A stretch of 64,000 nt of DNA from Catenuloplanes atrovinosus (GCF_031458235.1 NZ_JAVDYB010000001.1:8581001-8645000), one strand, 5' to 3'; shown: positions 26,020 to 34,891, counted from the stretch's first letter. Made by a program: numbers and translations. Notes: generated by a model from the sequence alone, not told the origin.

Positions 26020-27978
26020 TCAGTGCTTGTTGAGGATCTTGATGATGCGCTCGACGCGGGGGTCGGTGCGGAACTCCTCCAGCGTGGCGGGGAGCGGGAT
26101 GCGCCAGTTCGGGTACTGGTCGACCGTGCCGGGCAGGTTGGGCTGGCGGGGTTCGCCCAGGACGTCGTAGGGGGAGGCGACGACCAGACGGCACGGGGTG
26201 GCGGCCAGCGCCTCGTGCATCGCGACGATGATCTCCTCGACCGAGACCGGCGCCGGCTCGGGCGGCAGGAAGCCGTTCTCGCGCAGCAGCGCGACCAACT
26301 GGCCGCGGTCCCGGCGCGCCTCCGCCTCCGCCTCGGCGACCGGGCCGGCCAGCAGCTCCAGCGACGACCGGACGCCGATGTGCGCCTCGGTCAGGAAGCC
26401 GGCCGCGGTCGGCAGGTCGTGCGTGGAGATCGAGGCCAGCGCGTTCGGCTGCCAGCCGGAGAGCGGGATGAAGCCGTCCGCCCACGCGTCCGGGTCGCGG
26501 GCGAACCACATGACCGCGGAGCCCAGCATGTTGCGCCGCTGGAGGCCGCGCGTCACGATCGGCAGCACGGTGCCCAGGTCCTCGCCGATCACCACGGCGC
26601 CGGCCCGGTGCGCCTCCAGCGCCAGGATGCCGGCCATCGCCTCCGGGTCGTACGTGACGTAGGTGCCGTCCGCGGGGCCCGCGCCGGGCAGCACCCACCA
26701 GAGCCGCCACAGCCCGGCCACGTGGTCCACCCGGAGTCCGCCCGCGTACCGCAGGATGCCGCGCAGCATCTCCCGGTACGCCCGGTAGCCGGTCGCGACC
26801 AGCTGGTCCGGGCGCCACGCGGCCAGGCCCCAGTCCTGCCCGAGCTGGTTGAACGCGTCCGGCGGCGCGCCCGCGTGCACGCCGGCGGCCAGCACGTCCT
26901 GCAGCATCCAGCCGTCCGCGCCGCCCGGGTCGATGCCGACCGCGAGGTCGTGCACGATGCCGACCGGCATGCCGGCCGCGGCCGCGGCGTCGTTCGCGGC
27001 CGCGAGCTGCGCCTTGCACAGCTCCTGGAGCCAGCAGTGGAACGCGACCCGCTCGCGCAGCTCCGCGGCGAGCGCGACCACCGCGGGGGCGGCCGGATGC
27101 CGCAGCTCCGTCGGCCACTCCCGCCAGTTCGCGCCGTGCACCTCGGCGATCGCGCAGTACGTGGCGTACCCGCGCAGGTCCTGATCGTCCGAACCGGCGT
27201 AGCCGGAGAGCGGGAAGAGCAGCTCCAGCGCGGCCCGCTTGGCCCGCCAGACCTCGTCGTAGTCGATCAGATCGCCGAGCGCCGGGCGCAGCGCGTCGAT
27301 CTCCGCGCGCTTGTCCTGATAGCCGGGCACGTCGCTGATGCGCAGATAGAGCGGGTTCCAGAACCGGCGGCTGGACGGCGAGTACGGCGAGGACGGCACC
27401 GGGTGCACCGGGACCGGCGCGTGCAGCGGGTTGAGCAGCGTCAGCCCGGCGCCGGACTCGCCCGACCAGGACGCCAGCGTGCGCAGGTCGCCGAAGTCAC
27501 CCATGCCCCACGACTCCGCGGAGTGCATCGCGTACAGCTGGAGCATCCAGCCCCAGGCCCGGGGCGCCTCGGGCAGCGCGTCCGGCACCACGACCAGCGT
27601 CACGTCCTGGCCCGCGCAGGTCAGCCGGTGCCAGCCGAGCGGCAGGCCGGCGGGCAGCTCGCCGGTCACCTCACGGGACGAGCCGTCCTCGAACGTGATC
27701 GTGCCCGGGGACGGCAGCGCCCGGGTGGCGGACGCGCGCAGCACCACGGTCGCGGGCAGCCGGCGCGGGTCGTGCGCGGCGCGGACCTCGGCCAGCGCGG
27801 CGGCGACCGAGTCCGGCGTGGAGGCGTCCACGCCGAGCAGGCGCAGCGTGCCGGTGACGGCGGCGCGGCTGACGTTCGTGGGCTCGCGGCGCCAGTTCTC
27901 GTACCAGGTGGCGACGCCGTGCGCCTCGGCCAGCGCGACCAGATCGGGCTCCAGGTCCCGGTTGACGTACGTCTCCAA
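26020..27978 (-). CDS. malQ: 4-alpha-glucanotransferase (amylomaltase, GH77)
   Basis: This 652-residue protein has the GH77 hallmarks: SSPYSPSSRRFWNPLYL, catalytic nucleophile region GLRVDHVAGLWRLW, acid/base region VIGEDLGTVLP and STHDLPTAAGF. It disproportionates maltodextrins in the cytoplasm. TTG 27978 is inferred as start: the minus strand has GGAGGGGCGCG then TTG encoding METYVNRDLEP, and further upstream the frame is GC-rich low-quality sequence running into the solute-binding gene. It follows a sugar-binding lipoprotein gene on the same strand by 80 bp. Confidence 0.92.
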   Translation of the reverse strand: METYVNRDLEPDLVALAEAHGVATWYENWRREPTNVSRAAVTGTLRLLGVDASTPDSVAAALAEVRAAHDPRRLPATVVLRASATRALPSPGTITFEDGSSREVTGELPAGLPLGWHRLTCAGQDVTLVVVPDALPEAPRAWGWMLQLYAMHSAESWGMGDFGDLRTLASWSGESGAGLTLLNPLHAPVPVHPVPSSPYSPSSRRFWNPLYLRISDVPGYQDKRAEIDALRPALGDLIDYDEVWRAKRAALELLFPLSGYAGSDDQDLRGYATYCAIAEVHGANWREWPTELRHPAAPAVVALAAELRERVAFHCWLQELCKAQLAAANDAAAAAGMPVGIVHDLAVGIDPGGADGWMLQDVLAAGVHAGAPPDAFNQLGQDWGLAAWRPDQLVATGYRAYREMLRGILRYAGGLRVDHVAGLWRLWWVLPGAGPADGTYVTYDPEAMAGILALEAHRAGAVVIGEDLGTVLPIVTRGLQRRNMLGSAVMWFARDPDAWADGFIPLSGWQPNALASISTHDLPTAAGFLTEAHIGVRSSLELLAGPVAEAEAEARRDRGQLVALLRENGFLPPEPAPVSVEEIIVAMHEALAATPCRLVVASPYDVLGEPRQPNLPGTVDQYPNWRIPLPATLEEFRTDPRVERIIKILNKH

Positions 27979-28058
27979 CGCGCCCCTCCACCCGTGCTGC
28001 GGCCTGCGCCGCCGTGCATACCCTTTCACGGTGGCGCTTACTCCGGGCGGTTTAGACG

Positions 28059-29336
28059 CTATGTCAGTGCCGCGTTCGCCTCCGTGACGAACTGCGTCGC
28101 GGCCAGCGCGGGCGTGAGCGTGCCGGTCTGCGCGGCCTCCGCGGCCTTGACCAGCGCGGCGCGGATCGCGCCGTGGCCCTTCGGCGGCGGCAGCGGCGCG
28201 CTGCCGTACCGGGTGCTCATCTCGTTGGTGTACGCGATCGACGCCTTCATGATCGGGTCGGTCAGCGAGACCTCGAGCGCGCGCCGGTTCTGCAGGTTGG
28301 GCGCGAGGCCGCGCTCGGTGCCGAGGATCTCCGCCGCCTCCGGGTCGTTGATCAGGAAGTCGATCACGCCGGCGACCGCGTCCGCGTGCGGCGTCTCGCG
28401 GTAGCCGCTCCAGTACATCGAGGCGCGCGCCCAGGCCGCGGACTCGGTACCCGGGTACGACACGATGCCCAGCTCGTTCTCGGTTCTCGTCTGCATCTCG
28501 GGCAGCTGGTTGGACCACATGAACGAGGTGGCGGCCTTGCCGGTGACCACCGGTTGCTTGGTGACGTCGCCCACGTTCGCCTCGTGGGTGACCGCCGCGG
28601 GCGGCGTGATGCCCTGGTCGCGCGCGTCCTTCCACAGCGTGAACCAGGCGGTCGCGTCCGCCTCGGTGAAGCCCAGCGCGGAGCCGGCGTAGAACTCCTT
28701 GCCCTGCGAGCGCAGCCAGAGCCAGAACGCCTTGTAGTCGCCGGACGCGTCGGTGGTGCCGGCCACCGCGCCCGCGCTCTTCCGGCTGACCTGCTCGGCC
28801 CACCGGAGGTAACGGGGGTAGTCCATGCCGTTGGTCGGCGCGTCGACGCCGAGCCGGCCGAGCAGCGTCTTGTCGTAGACCAGCGCGGCCGTGTTCTCCG
28901 CCGCGGCCACGCCGACCTGCTCGCCGTCCACCCGGCCGTACCGGACCAGCCCGTTCGACACCTGGGTCAGGTCGATCCGGTCGTCCGCGACGTAGGCGCC
29001 GAGGTCGAGAAGGTAGTCCCGCTGGGCGAACTCGGTGAGGTAGTTGTCGTCGATCTGGAACAGGTCCGGCGCGTCGCCGGCGTCGATGCGCGTCGCCAGC
29101 GTGTCGAAGTAGCCGGAGTTCGGCTGCGCGGCCACCGAGAACGAGATCTCGGGGTGGCGCCGGTGATAGAGATCCAGCACCTTCTCGGTCAACTCGATGC
29201 GCTTGTCGCCGCCCCAGAAGAAGAACTTGAGCTGCACCGCCTCGTCGCCGGTCCCGCCCTGGTCGCAGGCGGCGGCACCGAGGACCAGCAGGACGGCGGC
29301 GGCCGCTCGCAGCGCGGTGGATGGTGAAAAGCCCAC
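28059..29336 (-). CDS. ABC sugar-transporter solute-binding lipoprotein
   Basis: This 425-residue family 1 binding protein has a lipoprotein signal ending LLVLGAAAC (lipobox, Cys lipidated) and typical motifs (FFFWGGDKRIEL, DAPDLFQIDDNYLTEFAQRDYLLDL, NTAALVYDKTLLGRLG, FMWSNQLPEM). GTG 29336 is chosen because CTGGAGAC lies just upstream and it puts the signal first. The permease genes expected in such a system are absent, so it must work with permeases encoded elsewhere. The malQ neighbour suggests a maltodextrin or related oligosaccharide ligand, but this is inferred from position only. Confidence 0.88.
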   Translation of the reverse strand: MGFSPSTALRAAAAVLLVLGAAACDQGGTGDEAVQLKFFFWGGDKRIELTEKVLDLYHRRHPEISFSVAAQPNSGYFDTLATRIDAGDAPDLFQIDDNYLTEFAQRDYLLDLGAYVADDRIDLTQVSNGLVRYGRVDGEQVGVAAAENTAALVYDKTLLGRLGVDAPTNGMDYPRYLRWAEQVSRKSAGAVAGTTDASGDYKAFWLWLRSQGKEFYAGSALGFTEADATAWFTLWKDARDQGITPPAAVTHEANVGDVTKQPVVTGKAATSFMWSNQLPEMQTRTENELGIVSYPGTESAAWARASMYWSGYRETPHADAVAGVIDFLINDPEAAEILGTERGLAPNLQNRRALEVSLTDPIMKASIAYTNEMSTRYGSAPLPPPKGHGAIRAALVKAAEAAQTGTLTPALAATQFVTEANAALT

Positions 29337-29468
29337 GATGTCTCCAGCCAGACCGAGTGACGCCCGTCTCTTCAGCGGCAGCCAGTCTCCAGCGTCCGGC
29401 GATTCCTGAAACGACACCCGAACGGGGGTCAAGTCGCCATCCTTGCGGGGGAAGGTCAAGATGGATAC

Positions 29469-29714
29469 ATGTCTGACCTGAAGCGCTGGGCCGCCCGCCT
29501 GGGCGCGCTGTTCACCACCCTGACCCTGAGCATCCTGGTCCCGGCCGCGGCCTGGGCGAGCACCAACGGCGTCGCCGACGCGCTGATCGAGGAGCGCCGC
29601 CGGCGCGGCGGAGGCGGTGGGATCTTCATCATCGGCGCGCTGTGCTGCGTCGGCGTCGTCGTCGTGATCGCGGTCATCGTCCTGCTGGTGTCCCGCGGCC
29701 GTCGCCGTAAGTGA
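29469..29714 (+). CDS. Small membrane protein with signal peptide and C-terminal TM segment
   Basis: This 81-residue protein has an N-terminal signal-like hydrophobic segment (residues 9-30, ending AAAWAS), a short loop with RRRRGGGGG, a strong transmembrane helix (IFIIGALCCVGVVVVIAVIVLLVS) and a basic end. It resembles small actinobacterial membrane proteins of unknown role. It starts at ATG 29469 and lies between the divergent binding-protein gene and purC. Confidence 0.65.
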   Translation: MSDLKRWAARLGALFTTLTLSILVPAAAWASTNGVADALIEERRRRGGGGGIFIIGALCCVGVVVVIAVIVLLVSRGRRRK

Positions 29715-29736
29715 GGGCCGTGATGTACTAGCCCGC

Positions 29737-30567
29737 GTGGAGCTGCTGCACTCGGGCAAGGTCCGGGACGTCTACGCGGACGGCGAGGACCTGATCCTCG
29801 TCGCGTCCGACCGCGTCTCGGTCTACGACGTGGTCCTGCCGACGCCGATCCCGGACAAGGGGAAGATCCTCACGCAGCTCTCCCTCTGGTGGTTCGACCA
29901 GCTCGCCGACCTGATCCCGCACCACGTGATCAGCGCGACCGACGTGCCGGAGGAGTGGGCCGGTCGCGCGATCCGGTGCAAGCGGCTGCGCATGGCCAAG
30001 GTCGAGTGCGTCGCGCGCGGCTACCTGACCGGCTCCGGCATGCGGGACTACCTGCGGGACGGCGCGGTCTCCGGCGTACCCCTGCCGGAGGGTCTGGTCG
30101 AGGCGTCCCGGCTGCCCGAGCCGATCTTCACGCCGAGCACCAAGGCGCCGCTCGGCGAGCACGACGAGCCGATGACCTTCGCCGAGGTGGAGAAGGAGGT
30201 CGGCGCGGACGTCGCGGCCCGGCTGCGCGACGTCACGCTGGCCGTCTACCGGCGCGGTGCCGAGATCGCGGCCGAGCGCGGCCTGATCATCGCGGACACC
30301 AAGCTGGAGCTGGGCTGGGACGCGGACGGCGTGCTGACGCTCGGGGACGAGGTGCTCACGCCGGACTCGTCCCGCTTCTGGCCCGGCGACGAGTACCGGC
30401 CCGGCCGCGTGCAGTTCTCGTTCGACAAGCAGTACGTGCGCGACTGGTCGGTGAGCACCGGCTGGGACAAGACGCCGCCCGCGCCGGAGGTGCCGGCGGA
30501 CGTGGTCGAGGTCACCCGCGCCCGCTACGTCGACGTCTACGAACGGATCACCGGCACGCGCTGGTGA
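29737..30567 (+). CDS. purC: Phosphoribosylaminoimidazole-succinocarboxamide synthase
   Basis: This 276-residue enzyme of purine biosynthesis joins CAIR and aspartate with ATP. It has LLHSGKVRDVY at the N terminus, SDRVSVYDVV, VECVARGYLTGS, FTPSTKAPLGEHDE and ADTKLELGWD, all typical of PurC. GTG 29737 follows a TACTAG box (29726-29731) by 5 nt, suggesting a leaderless or near-leaderless mRNA. No other purine gene adjoins it, which is common in this group. Confidence 0.95.
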   Translation: MELLHSGKVRDVYADGEDLILVASDRVSVYDVVLPTPIPDKGKILTQLSLWWFDQLADLIPHHVISATDVPEEWAGRAIRCKRLRMAKVECVARGYLTGSGMRDYLRDGAVSGVPLPEGLVEASRLPEPIFTPSTKAPLGEHDEPMTFAEVEKEVGADVAARLRDVTLAVYRRGAEIAAERGLIIADTKLELGWDADGVLTLGDEVLTPDSSRFWPGDEYRPGRVQFSFDKQYVRDWSVSTGWDKTPPAPEVPADVVEVTRARYVDVYERITGTRW

Positions 30568-30588
30568 GGACGGGTAATCTCCCGCCTC

Positions 30589-31569
30589 ATGGCGCACTTC
30601 GATCTACCGCTGGACGAGCTGCGGACGTACCGGCCGGAGCCGCACGTTCCCGAGGATCTGGACGCGTTCTGGGCGGAGACGCTGGCCGAGGCGCGGTCCG
30701 CGGCGGCCCGCCCGGTCGCGACGCCGGTGGAGACCCCGTTCGCGAACCTCCGCACCTACGACGTGACGTTCACCGGTTTCGCCGGGCAGCCGGTCAGGGG
30801 CTGGCTGAACGTGCCGGCCGGCGCGGACGGCCCGCTGCCGGTGGTGGTGGAGTTCATCGGGTACGGCGGCGGCCGCGGTCTGCCGCACGAGTGGCTGCTG
30901 TGGGCGTCCGCCGGCTACGCGCACTTCGTGATGGACACGCGCGGGCAGGGCGCGTCCTGGCGCGGTGGTGACACGCCGGACCCGGGCCCGGACGGCGCCG
31001 GCCCGTCCCACCCCGGCTTCATGACCCGGGGCGTCCTCGACCCGTACACCTATTACTACCGGCGGCTGTTCGCGGACGCGGTGCGCGCGGTGGAGAGCGC
31101 GGCCGACCTGCCCGGCGTGGACGCGTCGCGGCTCGCGGTGGCCGGCACCAGCCAGGGCGGCGCGCTCTCGCTGGCCGTGGCCTCGCTGGCGCCGTCGCTG
31201 GTCAAGGCCGTGGTGTCGCAGGTGCCGTTCCTCTGCCACATCCGCCGGATGGTCACGCTGACCGACAGCGACCCGTTCCACGAGCTGGTCCGGTTCTTCC
31301 GGGTCAACCCGGACCGGGTCGCCGCCGCGCAGCGGACGCTGGACTACGTCGACCTGCTGCACCTGACGCCGCGGGCGACCGCGCCACTGCTGGCGTCGGC
31401 CGCGCTGATGGACGCCACCTGCCCGCCCTCGGGGATCTTCGCCGCGGTCAACGCGTACGGCGGCGCGGAGAAGGACATCGCGGTCTACGAGTGGGACGGT
31501 CACGAGGGCGGACGCGCCGACTTCCAGGCCCGGAGCGTCGCGTTCGTCAACGGCGTCCTCACGCGCTGA
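30589..31569 (+). CDS. CE7 acetyl xylan esterase / cephalosporin deacetylase family
   Basis: This 326-residue alpha/beta hydrolase without a signal has VEFIGYGGGRGLPHEW, catalytic Ser in GTSQGGALS, Asp in MDATCPPSG and His in DGHEGG. It belongs to the CE7 family, which deacetylates xylo-oligosaccharides and related acetyl esters inside the cell. ATG 30589 follows TAATCT by 8 nt. It is followed by a good intrinsic terminator. Its role may be paired with the extracellular glycosidases of the window, though it is not in an operon with them. Confidence 0.9.
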   Translation: MAHFDLPLDELRTYRPEPHVPEDLDAFWAETLAEARSAAARPVATPVETPFANLRTYDVTFTGFAGQPVRGWLNVPAGADGPLPVVVEFIGYGGGRGLPHEWLLWASAGYAHFVMDTRGQGASWRGGDTPDPGPDGAGPSHPGFMTRGVLDPYTYYYRRLFADAVRAVESAADLPGVDASRLAVAGTSQGGALSLAVASLAPSLVKAVVSQVPFLCHIRRMVTLTDSDPFHELVRFFRVNPDRVAAAQRTLDYVDLLHLTPRATAPLLASAALMDATCPPSGIFAAVNAYGGAEKDIAVYEWDGHEGGRADFQARSVAFVNGVLTR

Positions 31570-31583
31570 TCCCGCGACGGAGA

Positions 31584-31617
31584 AGCGGGTCGCGGCGTGA
31601 GCCGCGACCCGCTTTTT
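31584..31617 (+). terminator. Intrinsic terminator of the esterase gene
   Basis: A perfect 12-bp stem (31585-31596 with 31601-31612, GTGA loop) is followed by TTTTT at 31613-31617. Confidence 0.94.
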
Positions 31618-31641
31618 GTGCTCTTTCTCAGCCACCCACCC

Positions 31642-31718
31642 GACGTGCAGGGAGGAGCGCCAGCGACGACCGGTGCCCGCGGGAGCATGCGGGCAGCACC
31701 ACGCCGGAAGCGGGAAAA
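31642..31718 (-). repeat. Dispersed intergenic repeat, copy B
   Basis: It is full length and matches copy C almost base for base when reversed: a GACGTGCAGGGAGGAG end, CCCGCGGGAGCATGCGG core and ACGCCGGAAGCGGGAA end. It lies between the esterase terminator and the 3' end of the GH16 gene. Confidence 0.8.
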
Positions 31719-31723
31719 TGGAT

Positions 31724-33025
31724 CTAAGCTCTGTTCCACTTCTGGTTCGGCGTGCCCGCGCAGTCCCAGAGCTGCAGCTTCGCGCCGCCGCCGGTCGCGC
31801 TGTCGCGGACGTCGACGCACTTGTTCGCCGCGATGTTGACCAGGTCACCGGCGCCGCTCAGGGTGAACTGCTGCCAGCCCGAGCCGTTGCAGTTGGCCAG
31901 CTGGATGTTCGTGCCGTTGGCGGGGTTGCCGCCGGCCACGTCCATGCACTTGCCGACCGCGGTCAGCGAGCCGTTGCCGTTGAACGTCCACTTCTGTGCC
32001 GCGGTGTTGTTGCAGTCCCAGATCTGCAGCGGCAGGCCGTCCTGCGACGCGCCGTTCGGCACGTCGATGCAGCGGCCGGACTGCACGCCCTTGAGCGAGA
32101 CACCACCGGTGGCCGGCGGCGGCTGCGTGCCGCCGTCGTAGGAGTAGACCCGCACGTAGTCCGCGACCAGGCTCTGCGGGAACTGGGTGCTGCCGTCCGG
32201 GTTGCCCGGCCAGTTGCCGCCGACCGCGAGGTTCATGATCATGAAGAACGGCTTGTCGAAGACCCAGCGGTTGCCGTTCAGGTTGGCCGGCGTCTTGCGG
32301 GTGTACTCGACGCCGTCCAGGTACCAGACGATCAGGTTCGGCGACCAGTCCACCGTGTACGTGTGGAAGGCGTCGCCGAGCGGGGCGTTGTGCACCTTCG
32401 AGCCGGTCAGGCCGCCACCGCCGGAGTAGCCCGGGCCGTGGATGGTGCCGTAGACCGTGTTCGGCTCCTTGCCGACGTTCTCCATGATGTCGATCTCGCC
32501 GCTGTTCGGCCAGCCGACCGAGCCGATGTCCGCGCCGAGCATCCAGAACGCCGGCCAGATGCCCTGGCCCTTCGGCAGCTTCAGGCGGGCCTCGAACCGG
32601 CCATACGTCTGGGTGAACTTGCCGTTCGTCATCAGGCGCGCGGACGTGTACTGACACGAGCCGTAGTGGCACTGGAAGCCGCCCGGGTTCTCCCGGCGGG
32701 CCGTGATCACCATGTTGCCGGCGCCGTCCAGCGACGCGTTGCTGGCACGGTTCGTGTAGTACTGGAGCTCGTTGTTGCCCCAGCCGTGTCCGCCGGTCTC
32801 CATGGTCCACTTGCCGCCGTCCGGCAGTGTGCCGGCGGCACCGTTGAACTCGTCCGACCAGACCAGCGTGCTGGCCGCGGACGCCTCGGGCTCGCTGTTG
32901 GTCAGGTACAACGCACTGCCGAGTCCGGTCGCGACGACGGACAGCGCGAGGAGCGATCGGCCGATCTTGCTGGAGTAGAGCCAACGGGCGCGTCGGGGGC
33001 GGTGGGCCCCGGGCATCCGGTGCAT
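31724..33025 (-). CDS. Secreted GH16 beta-glucanase with ricin-type (CBM13) domain
   Basis: This 433-residue protein has a signal region of about 50 residues with an Arg-rich start (RRARWLYSSKIGRSLLALSVVATGL) and a GH16 domain with catalytic GEIDIMENVG. The C-terminal ricin B-type lectin domain has three QxW-like repeats (LQIWDCNNTAAQKWTF, NGSGWQQFTL, LQLWDCAGTPNQKW). The enzyme should cleave beta-1,3 or mixed-linkage glucan, and the lectin domain binds polysaccharide. ATG 33025 has GGAGGTG upstream. A perfect GAGAGCGCTCTC palindrome 75 bp upstream suggests sugar-regulated repression. Confidence 0.93.
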   Translation of the reverse strand: MHRMPGAHRPRRARWLYSSKIGRSLLALSVVATGLGSALYLTNSEPEASAASTLVWSDEFNGAAGTLPDGGKWTMETGGHGWGNNELQYYTNRASNASLDGAGNMVITARRENPGGFQCHYGSCQYTSARLMTNGKFTQTYGRFEARLKLPKGQGIWPAFWMLGADIGSVGWPNSGEIDIMENVGKEPNTVYGTIHGPGYSGGGGLTGSKVHNAPLGDAFHTYTVDWSPNLIVWYLDGVEYTRKTPANLNGNRWVFDKPFFMIMNLAVGGNWPGNPDGSTQFPQSLVADYVRVYSYDGGTQPPPATGGVSLKGVQSGRCIDVPNGASQDGLPLQIWDCNNTAAQKWTFNGNGSLTAVGKCMDVAGGNPANGTNIQLANCNGSGWQQFTLSGAGDLVNIAANKCVDVRDSATGGGAKLQLWDCAGTPNQKWNRA

Positions 33026-33100
33026 GGGGGTGCACCTCCGGTCGAACGTGGTGGTAAACGGAACATCTGGATGGCACCTTATCGATGCGCCTCGCGTCAA

Positions 33101-33112
33101 GAGAGCGCTCTC
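33101..33112. promoter_or_regulatory. LacI-type operator upstream of the GH16 gene
   Basis: GAGAGCGCTCTC is a perfect 12-bp palindrome. The CebR/CelR operator of cellulolytic actinobacteria is TGGGAGCGCTCCCA, so this matches the AGCGCT centre. It is a likely repressor site released by a glucan oligosaccharide. No LacI gene is in the window. Confidence 0.65.
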
Positions 33113-33177
33113 AAATTTAGGGTGGACTTAGGCCGGGCCTGCTCAACGATGATCAGGCCGTGGTTAAGCTGCCAGCC

Positions 33178-34116
33178 GTGCGTGACATCGCAGTGTTCAG
33201 CGGAAGTGCCCACCCGGAACTCGCCGAGGAGATCTGCAGCCACCTCGGCGTACCGCTTCTCCCCACCCGCGTCTCCCGATTCGCCAACGACTGCCTGGAG
33301 GTCCAGCTACAGGCCAACTGCCGGGAACGCGACGTCTTCCTGATCCAGCCGCTGGTCCCGCCGGTCCAGGAAAACCTGGTCGAGCTGCTGCTCATGCTGG
33401 ACGCGGCCCGCGGCGCCTCCGCCGCCCGCACCACGGTGGTGCTGCCGCACTACGCCTACGCCCGCTCCGACAAGAAGGACGCGCCGCGCATCTCCATCGG
33501 CGGCCGGCTCGTCGCCGACCTGCTGGTCACCGCGGGCGCCGACCGCGTGCTCGCCATGACGCTGCACTCGCCGCAGGTGCACGGCTTCTTCAGCATCCCC
33601 GTCGACCACCTGCACGCGCTGCGCGAACTGGCCAGCCACTTCAAACAGTACGACCTGACCGACACCGTCGTGGTCTCGCCCGACCTGGGCAACGCCAAGG
33701 AGGCGGCCGCGTTCGCCCGCATGCTCGGCACCCCGGTCGCGGCCGGCGCCAAACAGCGCTTCACCGACGACAAGGTCCAGATCTCCGCCGTCATCGGCGA
33801 CGTGATCGACCGCGACGTGATCGTCCTGGACGACGAGATCGCGAAGGGCAGCACGGTGATCGAGCTGATGGACCACCTGCGCGACCTCAAGGTCCGGTCG
33901 ATCCGGCTGGCGTGCACGCACGGACTGTTCTCCAGCGACGCGTTGCAGCGGCTCAGTGACCAGCCCGGTGTGCTGGAGATCGTGTGCACGAACACGGTGC
34001 CGATCCCGGAGGGCAAGCGGGTGCCGAAGCTGCGCATGCTCTCGGTGGCGCCGGCTCTCGCGGAGGCCATGCGCCGCATCCACAACGGCGAATCGGTGAG
34101 CGCCCTCTTCCTGTAG
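33178..34116 (+). CDS. Ribose-phosphate pyrophosphokinase paralogue
   Basis: This protein of about 312 residues has the PRPP synthetase layout (SGSAHPELAEEICSHLGVPL, PHYAYARSDKKDAPRISI, VVVSPDLGNAKEAAAFA). Two signature loops differ from the standard enzyme: the PRPP-binding loop reads LDDEIAKGSTVIE instead of DDxxxTGGT, and the ATP region FANDCLEVQLQANCRERDVFL replaces the usual FSDGE form. This matches a conserved actinobacterial second paralogue rather than the housekeeping PrsA. GTG 33178 is preferred over 33160 because TAAGCT (33165-33170) lies 7 nt before it and homologues begin VRDIAVFSGSAHP. Confidence 0.88.
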   Translation: MRDIAVFSGSAHPELAEEICSHLGVPLLPTRVSRFANDCLEVQLQANCRERDVFLIQPLVPPVQENLVELLLMLDAARGASAARTTVVLPHYAYARSDKKDAPRISIGGRLVADLLVTAGADRVLAMTLHSPQVHGFFSIPVDHLHALRELASHFKQYDLTDTVVVSPDLGNAKEAAAFARMLGTPVAAGAKQRFTDDKVQISAVIGDVIDRDVIVLDDEIAKGSTVIELMDHLRDLKVRSIRLACTHGLFSSDALQRLSDQPGVLEIVCTNTVPIPEGKRVPKLRMLSVAPALAEAMRRIHNGESVSALFL

Positions 34117-34150
34117 CGGTCCCCCCAGCCCTTCACGGCTCTCGCGGTAC

Positions 34151-34338
34151 GCGCCCGAAATTTCGTCATATCGCGGTATCTCGGGATCTCGCCGAAGGCG
34201 TGATCGTGGTTTCGGATTCGCTGGTCGGTCACCTTGTGAGGCGTAGGCACGTTATTCGGCGCGAATTACGTGCCTGGGGCTCACATAGTCGCGGTGGGCG
34301 ATCGACTGGCGTTCGCAATATGGTGAAATTTCGGGCGC
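34151..34338. mobile_element. MITE-like element I (188 bp)
   Basis: The ends 34151-34171 and 34318-34338 are inverted copies matching at 19 of 21 positions (CCCGAAATTTC...CATAT type). An internal 14-bp hairpin with one mismatch lies at 34245-34275. It is AT-richer than its surroundings and non-coding, and element II 370 bp away is a sister copy. No clear target duplication is seen. Confidence 0.75.
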
Positions 34339-34709
34339 GCAGCGCCCGGGTGCCGGTAGCGGGAACCGTCTCGCCGGGGTTGCGCGGGCTGCCGAGGGTC
34401 TCGCGGGTCGCGCTGGTCCCGGGTGCTCTCATGGGACGCGCCGGGTTCGGGGTTGTGCGGGTCTTCTTGTGGGTCTCGGGTGGTTTCGTGGGATGCGGGT
34501 CTCGTGGCGCGTGCGGAGTTCGGCTGGTCCCGGCGGGTTCGGGGTCGTGTGGGTCTTGCGAGGCTCGGGTGGGCTCGCGGTTCCGCTCCGCGCCGGTGAG
34601 TACCTCGGCGTCGGGTCGCGCCGATCTCGTGTTCGCGCGGGTCCGGCCGGTCCGCTGCGTCCGCGGTGAATCAGATCGTGCCTCACTTGCTTACATGTCC
34701 TCACGCCTG
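34339..34709. other. Spacer between the two MITE-like elements, no gene seen
   Basis: About 370 bp rich in GGGTCTCG / GGGTTCGGG-like motifs. Short frames exist in it but none has a start site or recognisable protein. I see nothing else. Confidence 0.5.
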
Positions 34710-34891
34710 CCCGAAATTTCACCATATAATTGTCTCGTCGCATCGCTCGGCGAGGCGTGATCTTCGTGCGGATCCGCTGGTTGGCCACTTTGTCAGGCGT
34801 AGGCACGTTATTCGGCGCGAATTACGTGCCTGAGGCTCACATAGTCACAGTGGACGGCCAGTTGCCGCTCGCAATATGGTGAAATTTCGGG
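34710..34891. mobile_element. MITE-like element II (182 bp)
   Basis: The 18-bp ends 34710-34727 and 34874-34891 are perfect inverted repeats. The same internal hairpin as element I occurs at 34801-34831 (identical arms). The two elements share long identical stretches, for example around AGGCACGTTATTCG. It ends 41 bp from the stop of the MFS gene. Confidence 0.8.

Noticed and set aside
28039-28803. N-terminal extension of malQ into the solute-binding protein gene
   Set aside because: The upstream part is an out-of-frame shadow of the binding protein gene; TTG 27978 with GGAGGGG gives the family-typical N terminus.
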